DNA of 5,249 nt from the NCBI GenBank assembly GCA_913009285.1, contig CAJVYE010000097.1, positions 1 through 5,249 of the forward strand. The letters run 5' to 3'. The position numbers and the translations under genes were made by a program. Below, one piece after another: positions 1 through 5,249 of the stretch (positions are counted from its first letter, which is position 1; every line of letters starts with the position of its first letter). Below the pieces are notes generated by a model, which saw nothing but the letters and a program-made list of their open reading frames with translations, was not told the DNA's origin and did not search any database. The DNA is from an uncultured Nitrospirota bacterium. GTDB lineage: Bacteria; Nitrospinota; Nitrospinia; SZUA-224.

Positions 1-43
1 CCCGGAATCTACACTCTTTCCCTACACGACGCTCTTCCGATCT
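1..43 (+). other. Illumina TruSeq universal (P5-side) adapter remnant
   Basis: Bases 7-43 match the 3' part of the TruSeq universal adapter exactly, ending in GCTCTTCCGATCT at 43. Bases 1-6 (CCCGGA) only loosely resemble the expected upstream adapter bases, as expected for low-quality read ends. This is library construction sequence, not genomic DNA, and should be trimmed; genomic sequence begins at 44. On the minus strand it is open in the frame of the adjoining radical SAM gene and adds a false tail to that protein. Confidence 0.98.
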
Positions 44-1534
44 TTTACGGGCCGCCCTATATATGAATTTGATATCATCCATATTTCTTATAGATAGAAG
101 CTTACGGGTTATAAATTGTGGAGAAAGAAATGACTTGTAAAGCTCCTGGGTAAATCTCATAACATCTTTGGTCCCTACAGGGCTCTCCCAAACAGATTCC
201 CGCATATCATATCTGTCCCAGTCCTTTGTCTTTATCCATCCATTTTTCTCAGCATCTTTAAACATTGCAGTCCCGGGATAGGGGACCACGATTGTTGCCT
301 GAAGTGTATCTACGTATCCCTTCCTGAACATCTCTTTTGCAAGCTTTATAGTATTTTCTGCATCCTCTCTCGTTTCCCATGGATAGCCTGTCATTACTGT
401 AATATGTGGGGACAAACCTGCTTTCTTCGCCATTCTGACCCCTTCGATAATCTCTTTTACTGTGAGGTTTTTATTAAGTCGATCCAGGGTCTCCTGATTT
501 GCAGATTCTAATCCATATAAAATGAATCTAAATCCAGCCCTAGCCATAAGGGAATAGTCTTCTTGCTTTAAGGCATTCAGTCTCATATTACAGCCGATAT
601 GGATCTTTTTGTTATATCCTCTTTTGATCATTCCTTCACAGAACTCTCGTAACCACTCACCTATGGGAAAGGTTCCGCTATCATCAAATATCTCTTTAAC
701 CTTAAATCTTTTAATAAGTATTCCGATTTCGTCAAGCATTTTTTGTGGGGAACGGGCTCTATAGTGTTTACCAGGGTATGTTGTTGTCCACGAACAAAAT
801 GTGCATCTTCCCCACCAGCAATCTCTTCCTGCCATGGTATAGGTTCCTGGGAGTCTCTTGTAATTGCCATTTTTCTCATTATAAAAATCCCATCTGGTCA
901 GATACCTGTCTATAAATGGGAGGGTATTGAGATCGTGGTTTAATTGAAAAGGACCTGTATTCTTAATATCACCATTCTGACGATACCAGATGCCAGGTTC
1001 TAATTTAGTCGATAGTCGATGGTCGATAGTCCATGGTTTGCCGACTCCTAAGTGAGAGTTCTCCCTTGACAACCCTTCTCGCAAGGTATTACAAAGATTG
1101 AGGAGCAGAAAGTCGTAGTCACCCCCGGACAGGATAAAATCTACTAGAGAATTTTGCATTGATTCTTCAGGTAAGGCTGTCACGTGGTCGCCCATCAAGA
1201 CCGTGGTTAAATCCCAATCATTGGATGAAATATTTTTTAAATCCTTTATGATCTCCCAATGCATTTTCACAACAGGTGTCTTTGTCTCTATAGCAATCAC
1301 ATCAGGTTTTTCCCTTTTGACCTTTTCTATCCATTCTTTGTAGCTTTTCTCTCCTGCGATAGCATCATCCCAAAATACCTCAAAGTCGTTCTCTTTAAGG
1401 AGGGTTGCAGCATAGGCTGGAACCATGGGATAGATATAAGTTGGATTATTGAACCACTGAAATTGTCTGTTTTGAGAAAGGAGTGGAACACCTTTCGTAC
1501 TCTCTAATGGTGGATAAGAAATAAATATCTTCAT
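44..1534 (-). CDS. B12-binding-domain radical SAM protein, C-terminus cut by contig end
   Basis: Reading from ATG at 1534 gives 497 uninterrupted codons to base 44, where adapter replaces the rest; no genomic stop is present. Residues 1 to about 150 form a cobalamin-binding-like Rossmann domain (start MKIFISYPPL, GDHVTALPEE at 115-124, LSGGDYD at 135-141). The DxHxxG motif of base-off B12 proteins is not seen; the corresponding place reads WDDAIAG (55-61), which is usual for this class. The radical SAM core follows, with iron-sulfur cysteines C239, C244 and C247 in CWWGRCTFC. This is CX4CX2C spacing, not the classical CX3CX2C. Further core segments are EIFDDSGTFP (281-290), YGLESANQ and VVPYPGTAMF. 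The ATG overlaps the stop of the upstream glycosyltransferase (ATGA), implying translational coupling. Relatives are methyltransferases or other radical enzymes; action on a glycan, lipid carrier or envelope lipid is inferred only from neighbours. Residues 167-176 are encoded by a tandem repeat. Most of the protein is probably present. Confidence 0.9.
1007..1034. repeat. Tandem 7-base repeat, 4 copies, inside the radical SAM gene
   Basis: Four consecutive heptamers are visible on the plus strand: AGTCGAT, AGTCGAT, GGTCGAT and AGTCCAT. On the coding strand they yield part of WTIDHRLST, in the linker between the B12-binding domain and the radical SAM core. The reading frame stays open through the array. 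I recall this kind of ATCGACT repeat mostly from intergenic DNA, so it is probably an insertion tolerated in a surface loop; that origin is inference. Confidence 0.8.
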
Positions 1535-2487
1535 TTGTGCCTAAACAATCCCTTTATAAAGAAATAACCATAAGTTAAATGAGTAAAAAATATACCAGGT
1601 ATGGTAAGGATTCCAACAGCAATATTCCTGGTATTTATACATGCCATCAAAGCAGTAAGAACAAGTAATAAAGTATATAAAGAAAGCGTTCCAACATATA
1701 TAGGCATAGCCGGCGTAAACATCACAGAGAGGGGGAGACCCATTACAATCCCAATCAAAAAAAGACTGGGTATAAAATATCCAATCCTTCGGGATGTCTC
1801 TGGCAGGATCCTGGAAAAATAGCCTCTATGGAGGGCATATCGACTAATCTGCTTAAGATGGGCCATGAAGAGGGGTCTCCTATAATGGTATACCAAAACC
1901 TCAGGGTCATAAATAATCTTTTTCCTATACTTCTTTGTTATATCCAAACAGAATTTTGTATCCTCTCCAGGCCAGTAATGTGAGTCGAATCCTCCTATCT
2001 TTTCAAAGATATCTCTCCTCACCAATAGATTCACAGTGGGAAAGTCATCTACCTCCATTGGTTTTGTAGGCACATACCTGTAACCATACCCACCACTGGC
2101 TATCCATGAGCTATAAACAGCCCCTGAGGCCTTTTGCCAGATGTTATTATTTTGGGGCGTTACAGCAGGCCCTCCCACAGCAGCGATATCAGGATCTTTA
2201 AAATGCCTTACAGCATTAGTAAGCCAATCCTTTCTGGGATATGCATCATCATCCAAAAAGGCGAGAATTTCCCCCTTTGCGTATCTAAGGGCAAGATCCC
2301 TTTTTTCGGCAGGACCGATCTCGCCGGTTGTGATAATAGTAGTCTTGGGAAAGTTCTCCTTGCTTTCTACATCGGGAAATATCAAGATCTCGTATTCTTC
2401 ATAATCAAGTGATAGGATGTGCTGAATCGACTCATGGATATAATCATTTATCTTTTTTACTGGAATTATGATGGAAACCGAAGTCAT
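1531..2487 (-). CDS. Family 2 glycosyltransferase with C-terminal membrane helices
   Basis: This complete 318-residue protein is a GT-A fold, family 2 inverting glycosyltransferase. It likely transfers a sugar from a nucleotide-sugar to a lipid-linked or polysaccharide acceptor at the cytoplasmic face of the inner membrane. It opens with the classical MTSVSIIIPV strand. The metal- and nucleotide-binding aspartates are in AFLDDDAYP (D79-D81), and WPGEDTKFC (172-180) carries the usual acidic catalytic-base region. NLLVRRDIFEKIGGFD (153-168) is a typical family 2 segment. About three hydrophobic helices (near 236-255, 260-282 and 288-311) anchor the C-terminus, an architecture shared with WbbL- and MftF-like enzymes. 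Its TGA overlaps the ATG of the radical SAM gene. It lies 48 bases after hicA. The start is fixed by the family N-terminus, but no good ribosome binding site lies directly before it; a palindromic repeat fills that position. Sugar and acceptor cannot be told. Confidence 0.92.
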   Translation of the reverse strand: MTSVSIIIPVKKINDYIHESIQHILSLDYEEYEILIFPDVESKENFPKTTIITTGEIGPAEKRDLALRYAKGEILAFLDDDAYPRKDWLTNAVRHFKDPDIAAVGGPAVTPQNNNIWQKASGAVYSSWIASGGYGYRYVPTKPMEVDDFPTVNLLVRRDIFEKIGGFDSHYWPGEDTKFCLDITKKYRKKIIYDPEVLVYHYRRPLFMAHLKQISRYALHRGYFSRILPETSRRIGYFIPSLFLIGIVMGLPLSVMFTPAMPIYVGTLSLYTLLLVLTALMACINTRNIAVGILTIPGIFFTHLTYGYFFIKGLFRHK

Positions 2488-2498
2488 AGTTGTGCATA

Positions 2499-2516
2499 CG
2501 CAGGCTAAAGCCTGCG
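2499..2516. repeat. Perfect palindromic repeat between hicA and the glycosyltransferase
   Basis: CGCAGGCT, a two-base AA loop and AGCCTGCG make an 8-bp perfect stem, followed on the plus strand by GCTACC. It starts 11 bases upstream of the glycosyltransferase ATG on the minus strand. No T run follows on either strand, so it is not a canonical intrinsic terminator. An AAAGG sits further upstream at the far side of the hairpin; folding the hairpin would shorten its distance to the ATG to about 15 bases. The element resembles a dispersed intergenic repeat that I recall from several uncultivated bacterial lineages. Confidence 0.75.
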
Positions 2517-2535
2517 GCTACCTTTACAAAACATC

Positions 2536-2751
2536 TTAAGCCTTATCCCATTCAGCGTCACTTATGCCAGCCTGTCTAAGTATTTCTTTAACTATACTTA
2601 TATGTATATCTCTGCTTCCATGAGGATTGGGAATACGGATTTTCTTTCTACTCTTTATCATAAACTGATGCCTACCTCCCGAAAAAGGTCCTGAATATCC
2701 AAGCGCCTTAAATTTTTTGATTAGCTTCTTCCTTGATATATTAGATGACAT
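2536..2751 (-). CDS. hicA: HicA-family mRNA interferase toxin
   Basis: This 71-residue protein matches HicA, the toxin of a type II toxin-antitoxin system. HicA is a small double-stranded-RNA-binding-fold ribonuclease that cleaves mRNA and is held inactive by HicB. Visible hallmarks are KKLIKKFKALGY (8-19), the active-site region SGGRHQFM with H28 as the expected catalytic histidine, the PNPHGSRDIH strand (41-50), and the C-terminal helix VKEILRQAGIS (54-64). Length is normal for the family and all key parts are present, so the toxin is probably functional. Its ATG follows the hicB stop by only two bases (TGA TT ATG) and it has no strong binding site of its own, so translation is likely coupled to hicB. 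Placement between a flippase and a glycosyltransferase gene is unusual for a stand-alone module. Confidence 0.93.
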   Translation of the reverse strand: MSSNISRKKLIKKFKALGYSGPFSGGRHQFMIKSRKKIRIPNPHGSRDIHISIVKEILRQAGISDAEWDKA

Positions 2752-2753
2752 AA

Positions 2754-2999
2754 TCAGGCAGTTGCTACTTCTTTGATATTTATATCTATGCCTTTGACAA
2801 TAGGAATAGGATCTCCATCTCTTAATTTAAGAATAAGCCATTCTTCTAAAACTTCTGTGATCTCTTTTCTGCATTCTTCAACTGTTTTACCGTTAGCCCA
2901 AACACCTTCAAAACCAGGAATTTCAGCAAACCAGGTTCCATTGTCTAATTTTTTATATTCTGCCTTTTCTAAGGCCCCTTGAATATATTCAAATAGCAT
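2754..2999 (-). CDS. hicB: HicB-family antitoxin (short form)
   Basis: This 81-residue protein is the HicB antitoxin partner of the adjacent HicA. The family adopts a partial RNase H-like fold that binds and blocks the toxin. The diagnostic block is YKKLDNGTWFAEIPGFEGVW followed by ANGKTVEECRKEI, about residues 15-47. The sequence ends about 30 residues after this core with PIPIVKGIDINIKEVATA, and I see no C-terminal ribbon-helix-helix or helix-turn-helix domain. This is the short HicB form, so operator binding and autoregulation are not evident from the protein. The start is supported by an AGGAG eight bases upstream. Antitoxin before toxin is the reverse of the classical E. coli hicAB order but is common among short HicB proteins. 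The gene starts 69 bases after the small coiled-coil ORF. Confidence 0.93.
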   Translation of the reverse strand: MLFEYIQGALEKAEYKKLDNGTWFAEIPGFEGVWANGKTVEECRKEITEVLEEWLILKLRDGDPIPIVKGIDINIKEVATA

Positions 3000-3007
3000 G
3001 GCTTTAT

Positions 3008-3012
3008 CTCCT
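3008..3012 (-). promoter_or_regulatory. Ribosome binding site of hicB
   Basis: The minus strand reads AAGAGGAGATAAAGCC before the hicB ATG; AGGAG lies eight bases from the start codon. It is the strongest Shine-Dalgarno site I see in the window, which fits high translation of the antitoxin relative to the coupled toxin. Confidence 0.75.
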
Positions 3013-3068
3013 CTTCTATTAGTTTTTTAATACACCGCAGCCTTATATCCACTACTCAATTTCGTAAT

Positions 3069-3245
3069 TTAGAGAAATAATTCTTTCTTCATAATAGCAG
3101 TTTTTTCATTAAATTTCTTCTCCATCTCTTGAAACCTATTGTCCATTTTAGTATTTAATGTCTTTTGAGCTTCAATTAAAAGATCCAATTTCCCGTTAAT
3201 ACCTTCTAATAGTATTTTAAATCTCTCTTTTGCATTTGACATCAT
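3069..3245 (-). CDS. Small hydrophilic, probably coiled-coil protein of unknown function
   Basis: A 58-residue reading frame begins with two consecutive ATG codons (MMSNAKERFKILLEGING) and ends KKELFL. It is supported by a GGAAG seven bases before the first ATG and by tight placement, 22 bases after the flippase stop. It is rich in K and E with regularly spaced I, L, F and M and no proline, suggesting one long amphipathic helix or coiled coil. I recall similar starts (KERF..ILE.INGK.D) in small uncharacterised proteins that often lie near toxin-antitoxin genes, but I cannot name the family. Past the last few codons another frame reads ERIISLNYEIE before a stop, so the gene may be a frameshifted, shortened version of a longer protein. 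A role with HicBA is possible from position only. It could also be a decaying gene. Confidence 0.6.
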   Translation of the reverse strand: MMSNAKERFKILLEGINGKLDLLIEAQKTLNTKMDNRFQEMEKKFNEKTAIMKKELFL

Positions 3246-3252
3246 CAATATT

Positions 3253-3257
3253 CTTCC
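3253..3257 (-). promoter_or_regulatory. Ribosome binding site of the small coiled-coil ORF
   Basis: The minus strand reads TCTGGAAGAATATTG directly before the double ATG. GGAAG at seven bases spacing is a reasonable Shine-Dalgarno match and is the main reason to treat this short ORF as translated. Confidence 0.55.
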
Positions 3258-3267
3258 AGATAGAAGT

Positions 3268-4602
3268 TTATGGATTATTTATAGATTTTAATTTTAACTC
3301 GCAACCTGCAACTCGCAACTCATAACTCGTACCAGCCCTCTTTTCAATTAAAATAAAGATTATATTTAGGAAGAGTAAAAGTATTCCATTACCAATAAGG
3401 ATATAGAGTATATGCAATAAAGAATCATGGAAAAAGGTAATTAACAATATCTCTAAAAGACAACTTATGACCAGGCTATATATGAATCTACTTCTATTGC
3501 GGGCAAGATTAAAATTAATGATAATGTTAATTAAAGCTAACGGAAACATAGCAATGCCAAAGAGCTTTAATAAAGGAGCGGCCTCAATAAATTTGTTACC
3601 AAATAAAAATGTAATCATAATCTCTGGCATCACGTAAAAAGAAATCACACCTGTACCAGCAAGAATAGCGGTCAGGAGTAACCCCTTATTAAGGAGTCCA
3701 TAGGTATCTTCATTCAATGTGTGGGATTCAGAGATCATAGGAAACATTACCATAACAATTACCCCTGGAAGATAGAAAACAGATCGTCCAAGGACAGCAG
3801 CCCCTGCATAGTATCCAGCCTCTTCAGGGGAAAAGTAGTGTTTTACTAGAACTAGGTCGATATTGGTGATAATCATAAAACTGACAGTGGCAAGGATAAC
3901 AGGTAAACTGTATGTAATAATCTCTCTTGTATGACTCTCAATCTTAGAAGATAGTTTTTGATTTAATAAGGATTTAAGAGGATAAAAGGTTATTATCATG
4001 ATCCCAAGGGCTGATAAGAGGGTAGCCAGTAAGGCACCATTTACCCTTAACCCCAAAAATACAAATAAGATTCCGAATAATAACCTTGATACTCCACCAA
4101 GACTAGCATTAATCCCTAAATAACCAAACCGCTGAAGCCCTTGAAGAGTACCGACGTTCACAGGCAGTAGAAGAGAGACGAAAAGAATACTACCCAAAAT
4201 GATCACAGGCCATGAAGAAGGGATCTTCAAAAATGCAGTTATTCTCCCATTAAAAAAAAGGAACAGGATGACCCCAATACCGGTAAGTATCGTCATTTTC
4301 TTTAAAGAATTCTTGTAAAATTTTATTACTTTTCCCCATTCCCCTTCTGCCTTAAATTTAGATATGTATCTGGCCATAACCAACATAATAGTCCCGGCAG
4401 GGACTGCACATATCATCATCAGAGAAAGCAAGGAGTTAAGGATTCCAAAGTCAGAAGTGCTGAGATTATGTCCCATAAAGAATTGAAAGAGATAGTTAGC
4501 AATATTCCCTATCATGACCGTTATAAATAGGATACTACTGCTTTTTATAAGACTATCTGATTGTTTCATTTTTTCAAAAAAATAAGGATTTGAGAATAGC
4601 AT
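3268..4602 (-). CDS. Wzx/MATE-like polysaccharide flippase, multi-spanning membrane protein
   Basis: This 444-residue protein has about twelve hydrophobic segments (roughly 22-44, 52-78, 103-118, 131-150, 170-186, 188-207, 228-250, 262-290, 306-328, 345-365, 373-391 and 396-419). Length and pattern fit the polysaccharide biosynthesis/MOP flippase superfamily that moves lipid-linked sugars across the inner membrane. Family-like features are the early GNIANYLFQFFMG and LSTSDFGILNSLLSL segments, VMARYISKFKAEGE after the second helix, TNIDLVLVKHYFSPEEAGYYAGA (246-268), and a C-terminal LFGIAMFPLALINI helix. It starts 25 bases after the upstream glycosyltransferase. No strong ribosome binding site precedes the ATG at 4602; an internal ATG at residue 12 (KMKQSDS) is an alternative start, also without a clear site. 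The last 20 or so residues (SYELRVAGCELKLK...) are encoded by a tandem repeat and are not part of the fold. The cargo is unknown. Confidence 0.9.
   Translation of the reverse strand: MLFSNPYFFEKMKQSDSLIKSSSILFITVMIGNIANYLFQFFMGHNLSTSDFGILNSLLSLMMICAVPAGTIMLVMARYISKFKAEGEWGKVIKFYKNSLKKMTILTGIGVILFLFFNGRITAFLKIPSSWPVIILGSILFVSLLLPVNVGTLQGLQRFGYLGINASLGGVSRLLFGILFVFLGLRVNGALLATLLSALGIMIITFYPLKSLLNQKLSSKIESHTREIITYSLPVILATVSFMIITNIDLVLVKHYFSPEEAGYYAGAAVLGRSVFYLPGVIVMVMFPMISESHTLNEDTYGLLNKGLLLTAILAGTGVISFYVMPEIMITFLFGNKFIEAAPLLKLFGIAMFPLALINIIINFNLARNRSRFIYSLVISCLLEILLITFFHDSLLHILYILIGNGILLLFLNIIFILIEKRAGTSYELRVAGCELKLKSINNP
3296..3330. repeat. Tandem 7-base repeat, 5 copies, encoding the flippase C-terminal tail
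   Basis: Five consecutive heptamers lie on the plus strand: AACTCGC, AACCTGC, AACTCGC, AACTCAT and AACTCGT. On the coding strand they specify flippase residues 425-436 (TSYELRVAGCEL) just after the last membrane helix. I recall the GAGTTGCGAGTTGC-type array as a common intergenic repeat in several bacterial groups, sometimes read through as a YELRVAG-type protein tail. The repeat probably replaced the original gene end, giving a new tail and stop codon; that history is inference. Confidence 0.85.
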
Positions 4603-4627
4603 TCGTTAGAGTACAAGGCATTTATAG

Positions 4628-5149
4628 TTATGAAAGCCTACGGATGCGCTCCTCCACCGGAGTATGCAGATGGTACTCAACAGAGGAGGAGGACTGAAGA
4701 GGGGCTTCAATCCTGGAATCTGTTTCTAATACGTCTTTTTCCTTTTCCATACGGTCGTAATATCTCAGGATATACATCCTATAAAATATGGCAAGCGTAT
4801 CTAACCCTGTAAGATATAGGGTCTTTAATCCAATCCTACCCCATTTCACCTCTCTCCTATAGGTGATAACAACTGGAGCCTCCACAACCTTGTATCCAAG
4901 ATGATGTGCATTTGCCAAAAGCTCCACATCAAAGGCAAATCTCTTGCAAAGAATCTTTGGAAATACCCTATCCAGAACCTCTTTCCTAAATATCTTGAGC
5001 CCTGTCTGAGTATCTCTTAACGGCAGATTAAATAATATCTTTAAAAAGAGCGCATATATCTTACTGATCATCTTTCTATGAGTTGGGTAATTAAGCCTGG
5101 ACCTAGGATGATGTTTTGATCCAATTATTACATCTGCTTCCCTATCCCT
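4628..5149 (-). CDS. DPM1-like family 2 glycosyltransferase, N-terminus missing
   Basis: Genomic sequence supports 173 C-terminal residues, starting RDREADVIIGSKHHPRS at the adapter junction and ending at TAA 4628-4630. The piece carries the second half of a DPM1/GtrB-like catalytic domain: DVIIGSKHHP, the LRDTQTGLKIF segment (residues 44-54 of the fragment), and KRFAFDVELLANAHHLGYKVVEAPVV. Such enzymes move a sugar from a nucleotide-sugar to a polyprenyl phosphate at the inner membrane, giving the lipid-linked donor or primer for glycan assembly. The N-terminal strand and DxD metal site, roughly 100 residues by family length, lie outside the window. No C-terminal membrane helices are seen; the end is hydrophilic (VEYHLHTPVEERIRRLS). 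The flippase follows after 25 bases. The GTG start at 5164 and residues MLFRS come from adapter and must not be annotated. Confidence 0.9.
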   Translation of the reverse strand, partial: RDREADVIIGSKHHPRSRLNYPTHRKMISKIYALFLKILFNLPLRDTQTGLKIFRKEVLDRVFPKILCKRFAFDVELLANAHHLGYKVVEAPVVITYRREVKWGRIGLKTLYLTGLDTLAIFYRMYILRYYDRMEKEKDVLETDSRIEAPLQSSSSVEYHLHTPVEERIRRLS

Positions 5150-5215
5150 AGATCGGAAGAGCACACGTCTGAACTCCAGTCACATTCCTTTATCTCGTAT
5201 GCCGTCTTCTGCTTG
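5150..5215 (+). other. Illumina TruSeq indexed (P7-side) adapter
   Basis: AGATCGGAAGAGC begins at 5150 and continues through the full TruSeq index adapter to GCTTG at 5215. The index region reads ATTCCT (5184-5189), followed by TT and ATCTCGTATGCCG. As I recall the TruSeq list this is index 27. This is library sequence, not genome; genomic DNA ends at 5149. Confidence 0.98.
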
Positions 5216-5249
5216 AAAAAAAAAACAAACAAATAAAAAAATAAAAAAA
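5216..5249 (+). other. Low-complexity A-rich tail past the adapter end
   Basis: The 34 bases after the adapter are nearly all A with scattered C and T. This is what base calling gives when a read runs past the end of the library molecule, so it is a sequencing artefact and not a poly-A tract or tail. Confidence 0.95.

Noticed and set aside
661..943. Short open frames on both strands within 661-943, 1259-1507 and 1601-1822
   Set aside because: They overlap well-supported longer genes in the frame of the radical SAM protein or glycosyltransferase and show no recognisable protein features.
2134..2412. Plus-strand open frames opposite the glycosyltransferase, hicB (2773-2982) and the partial glycosyltransferase (4630-4812)
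   Set aside because: These are antisense shadows of recognisable minus-strand genes, with no ribosome binding site or family resemblance.
2499..2516. Intrinsic terminator for hicBA or for the whole unit
   Set aside because: The stem is perfect, but no T run follows on either strand, and a co-oriented gene starts immediately after it.
3000..3068. Possible sigma-70 promoter for hicBA in the 69-base gap (minus strand TTGAGT with downstream TATTAA or TATAAG)
   Set aside because: The spacings are wrong (about 21 bases for TTGAGT to TATTAA, and 14 for TTACGA to TATAAG), so I do not call a promoter from such weak matches in A+T-rich DNA.
1007..3330. CRISPR array from the clustered short repeats
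   Set aside because: The units are contiguous 7-base tandems without spacers and differ between the two sites; no cas gene is present.
5216..5249. Poly-A tail or eukaryotic transcript end
   Set aside because: It directly follows the last base of the index adapter, which is typical of base calls past the end of the molecule.

Overview
The genomic part of this window is about 5.1 kb (44-5149) of A+T-rich bacterial-type DNA, closed at both ends by Illumina TruSeq adapter sequence (1-43 and 5150-5249). All genes lie on the minus strand with short gaps or overlaps, so they read as one transcription unit running from high to low coordinates. No RNA gene, transposase, integrase or CRISPR array is visible. 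There is no gene-free stretch longer than about 300 bases.

In transcription order the layout is: (1) the C-terminal part of a DPM1-like family 2 glycosyltransferase (4628-5149), its N-terminus lost at the adapter junction; (2) a Wzx/MATE-like polysaccharide flippase (3268-4602); (3) a small predicted coiled-coil protein of 58 residues (3069-3245), unnamed; (4) a HicB antitoxin and HicA toxin pair, antitoxin first (2754-2999, 2536-2751); (5) a second family 2 glycosyltransferase with C-terminal membrane helices (1531-2487); (6) a cobalamin-binding-domain radical SAM protein (44-1534), overlapping the glycosyltransferase by 4 bases and cut before its stop codon by the other adapter. The flippase, two glycosyltransferases and radical SAM enzyme look like part of a cell-envelope or exopolysaccharide locus: sugars are transferred to a lipid carrier, the lipid-linked glycan is flipped across the inner membrane, and the radical SAM enzyme may modify the lipid or glycan. 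That last role is inference. The HicBA module and the small protein sit in the middle of this locus like an acquired cassette.

Three short repeat elements stand out: a 4x7-base tandem array translated inside the radical SAM gene, a 5x7-base tandem array translated as the flippase C-terminal tail, and an 18-base perfect palindrome just upstream of the second glycosyltransferase. From memory, such elements are scattered through genomes of uncultivated anaerobic lineages such as Nitrospirota, Desulfobacterota and Omnitrophota. That and the gene content suggest a metagenome-derived bacterium, but the phylum cannot be fixed from this window.

The most consequential observation is technical: both terminal genes run in frame into adapter, so naive gene calling gives chimeric proteins (an N-terminal MLFRS on the first, a C-terminal RSEERRVGKECRFR on the last). 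I found no convincing new biological system. The best biological leads are the atypical CX4CX2C cluster motif in the radical SAM protein and the repeat elements that have become coding sequence.
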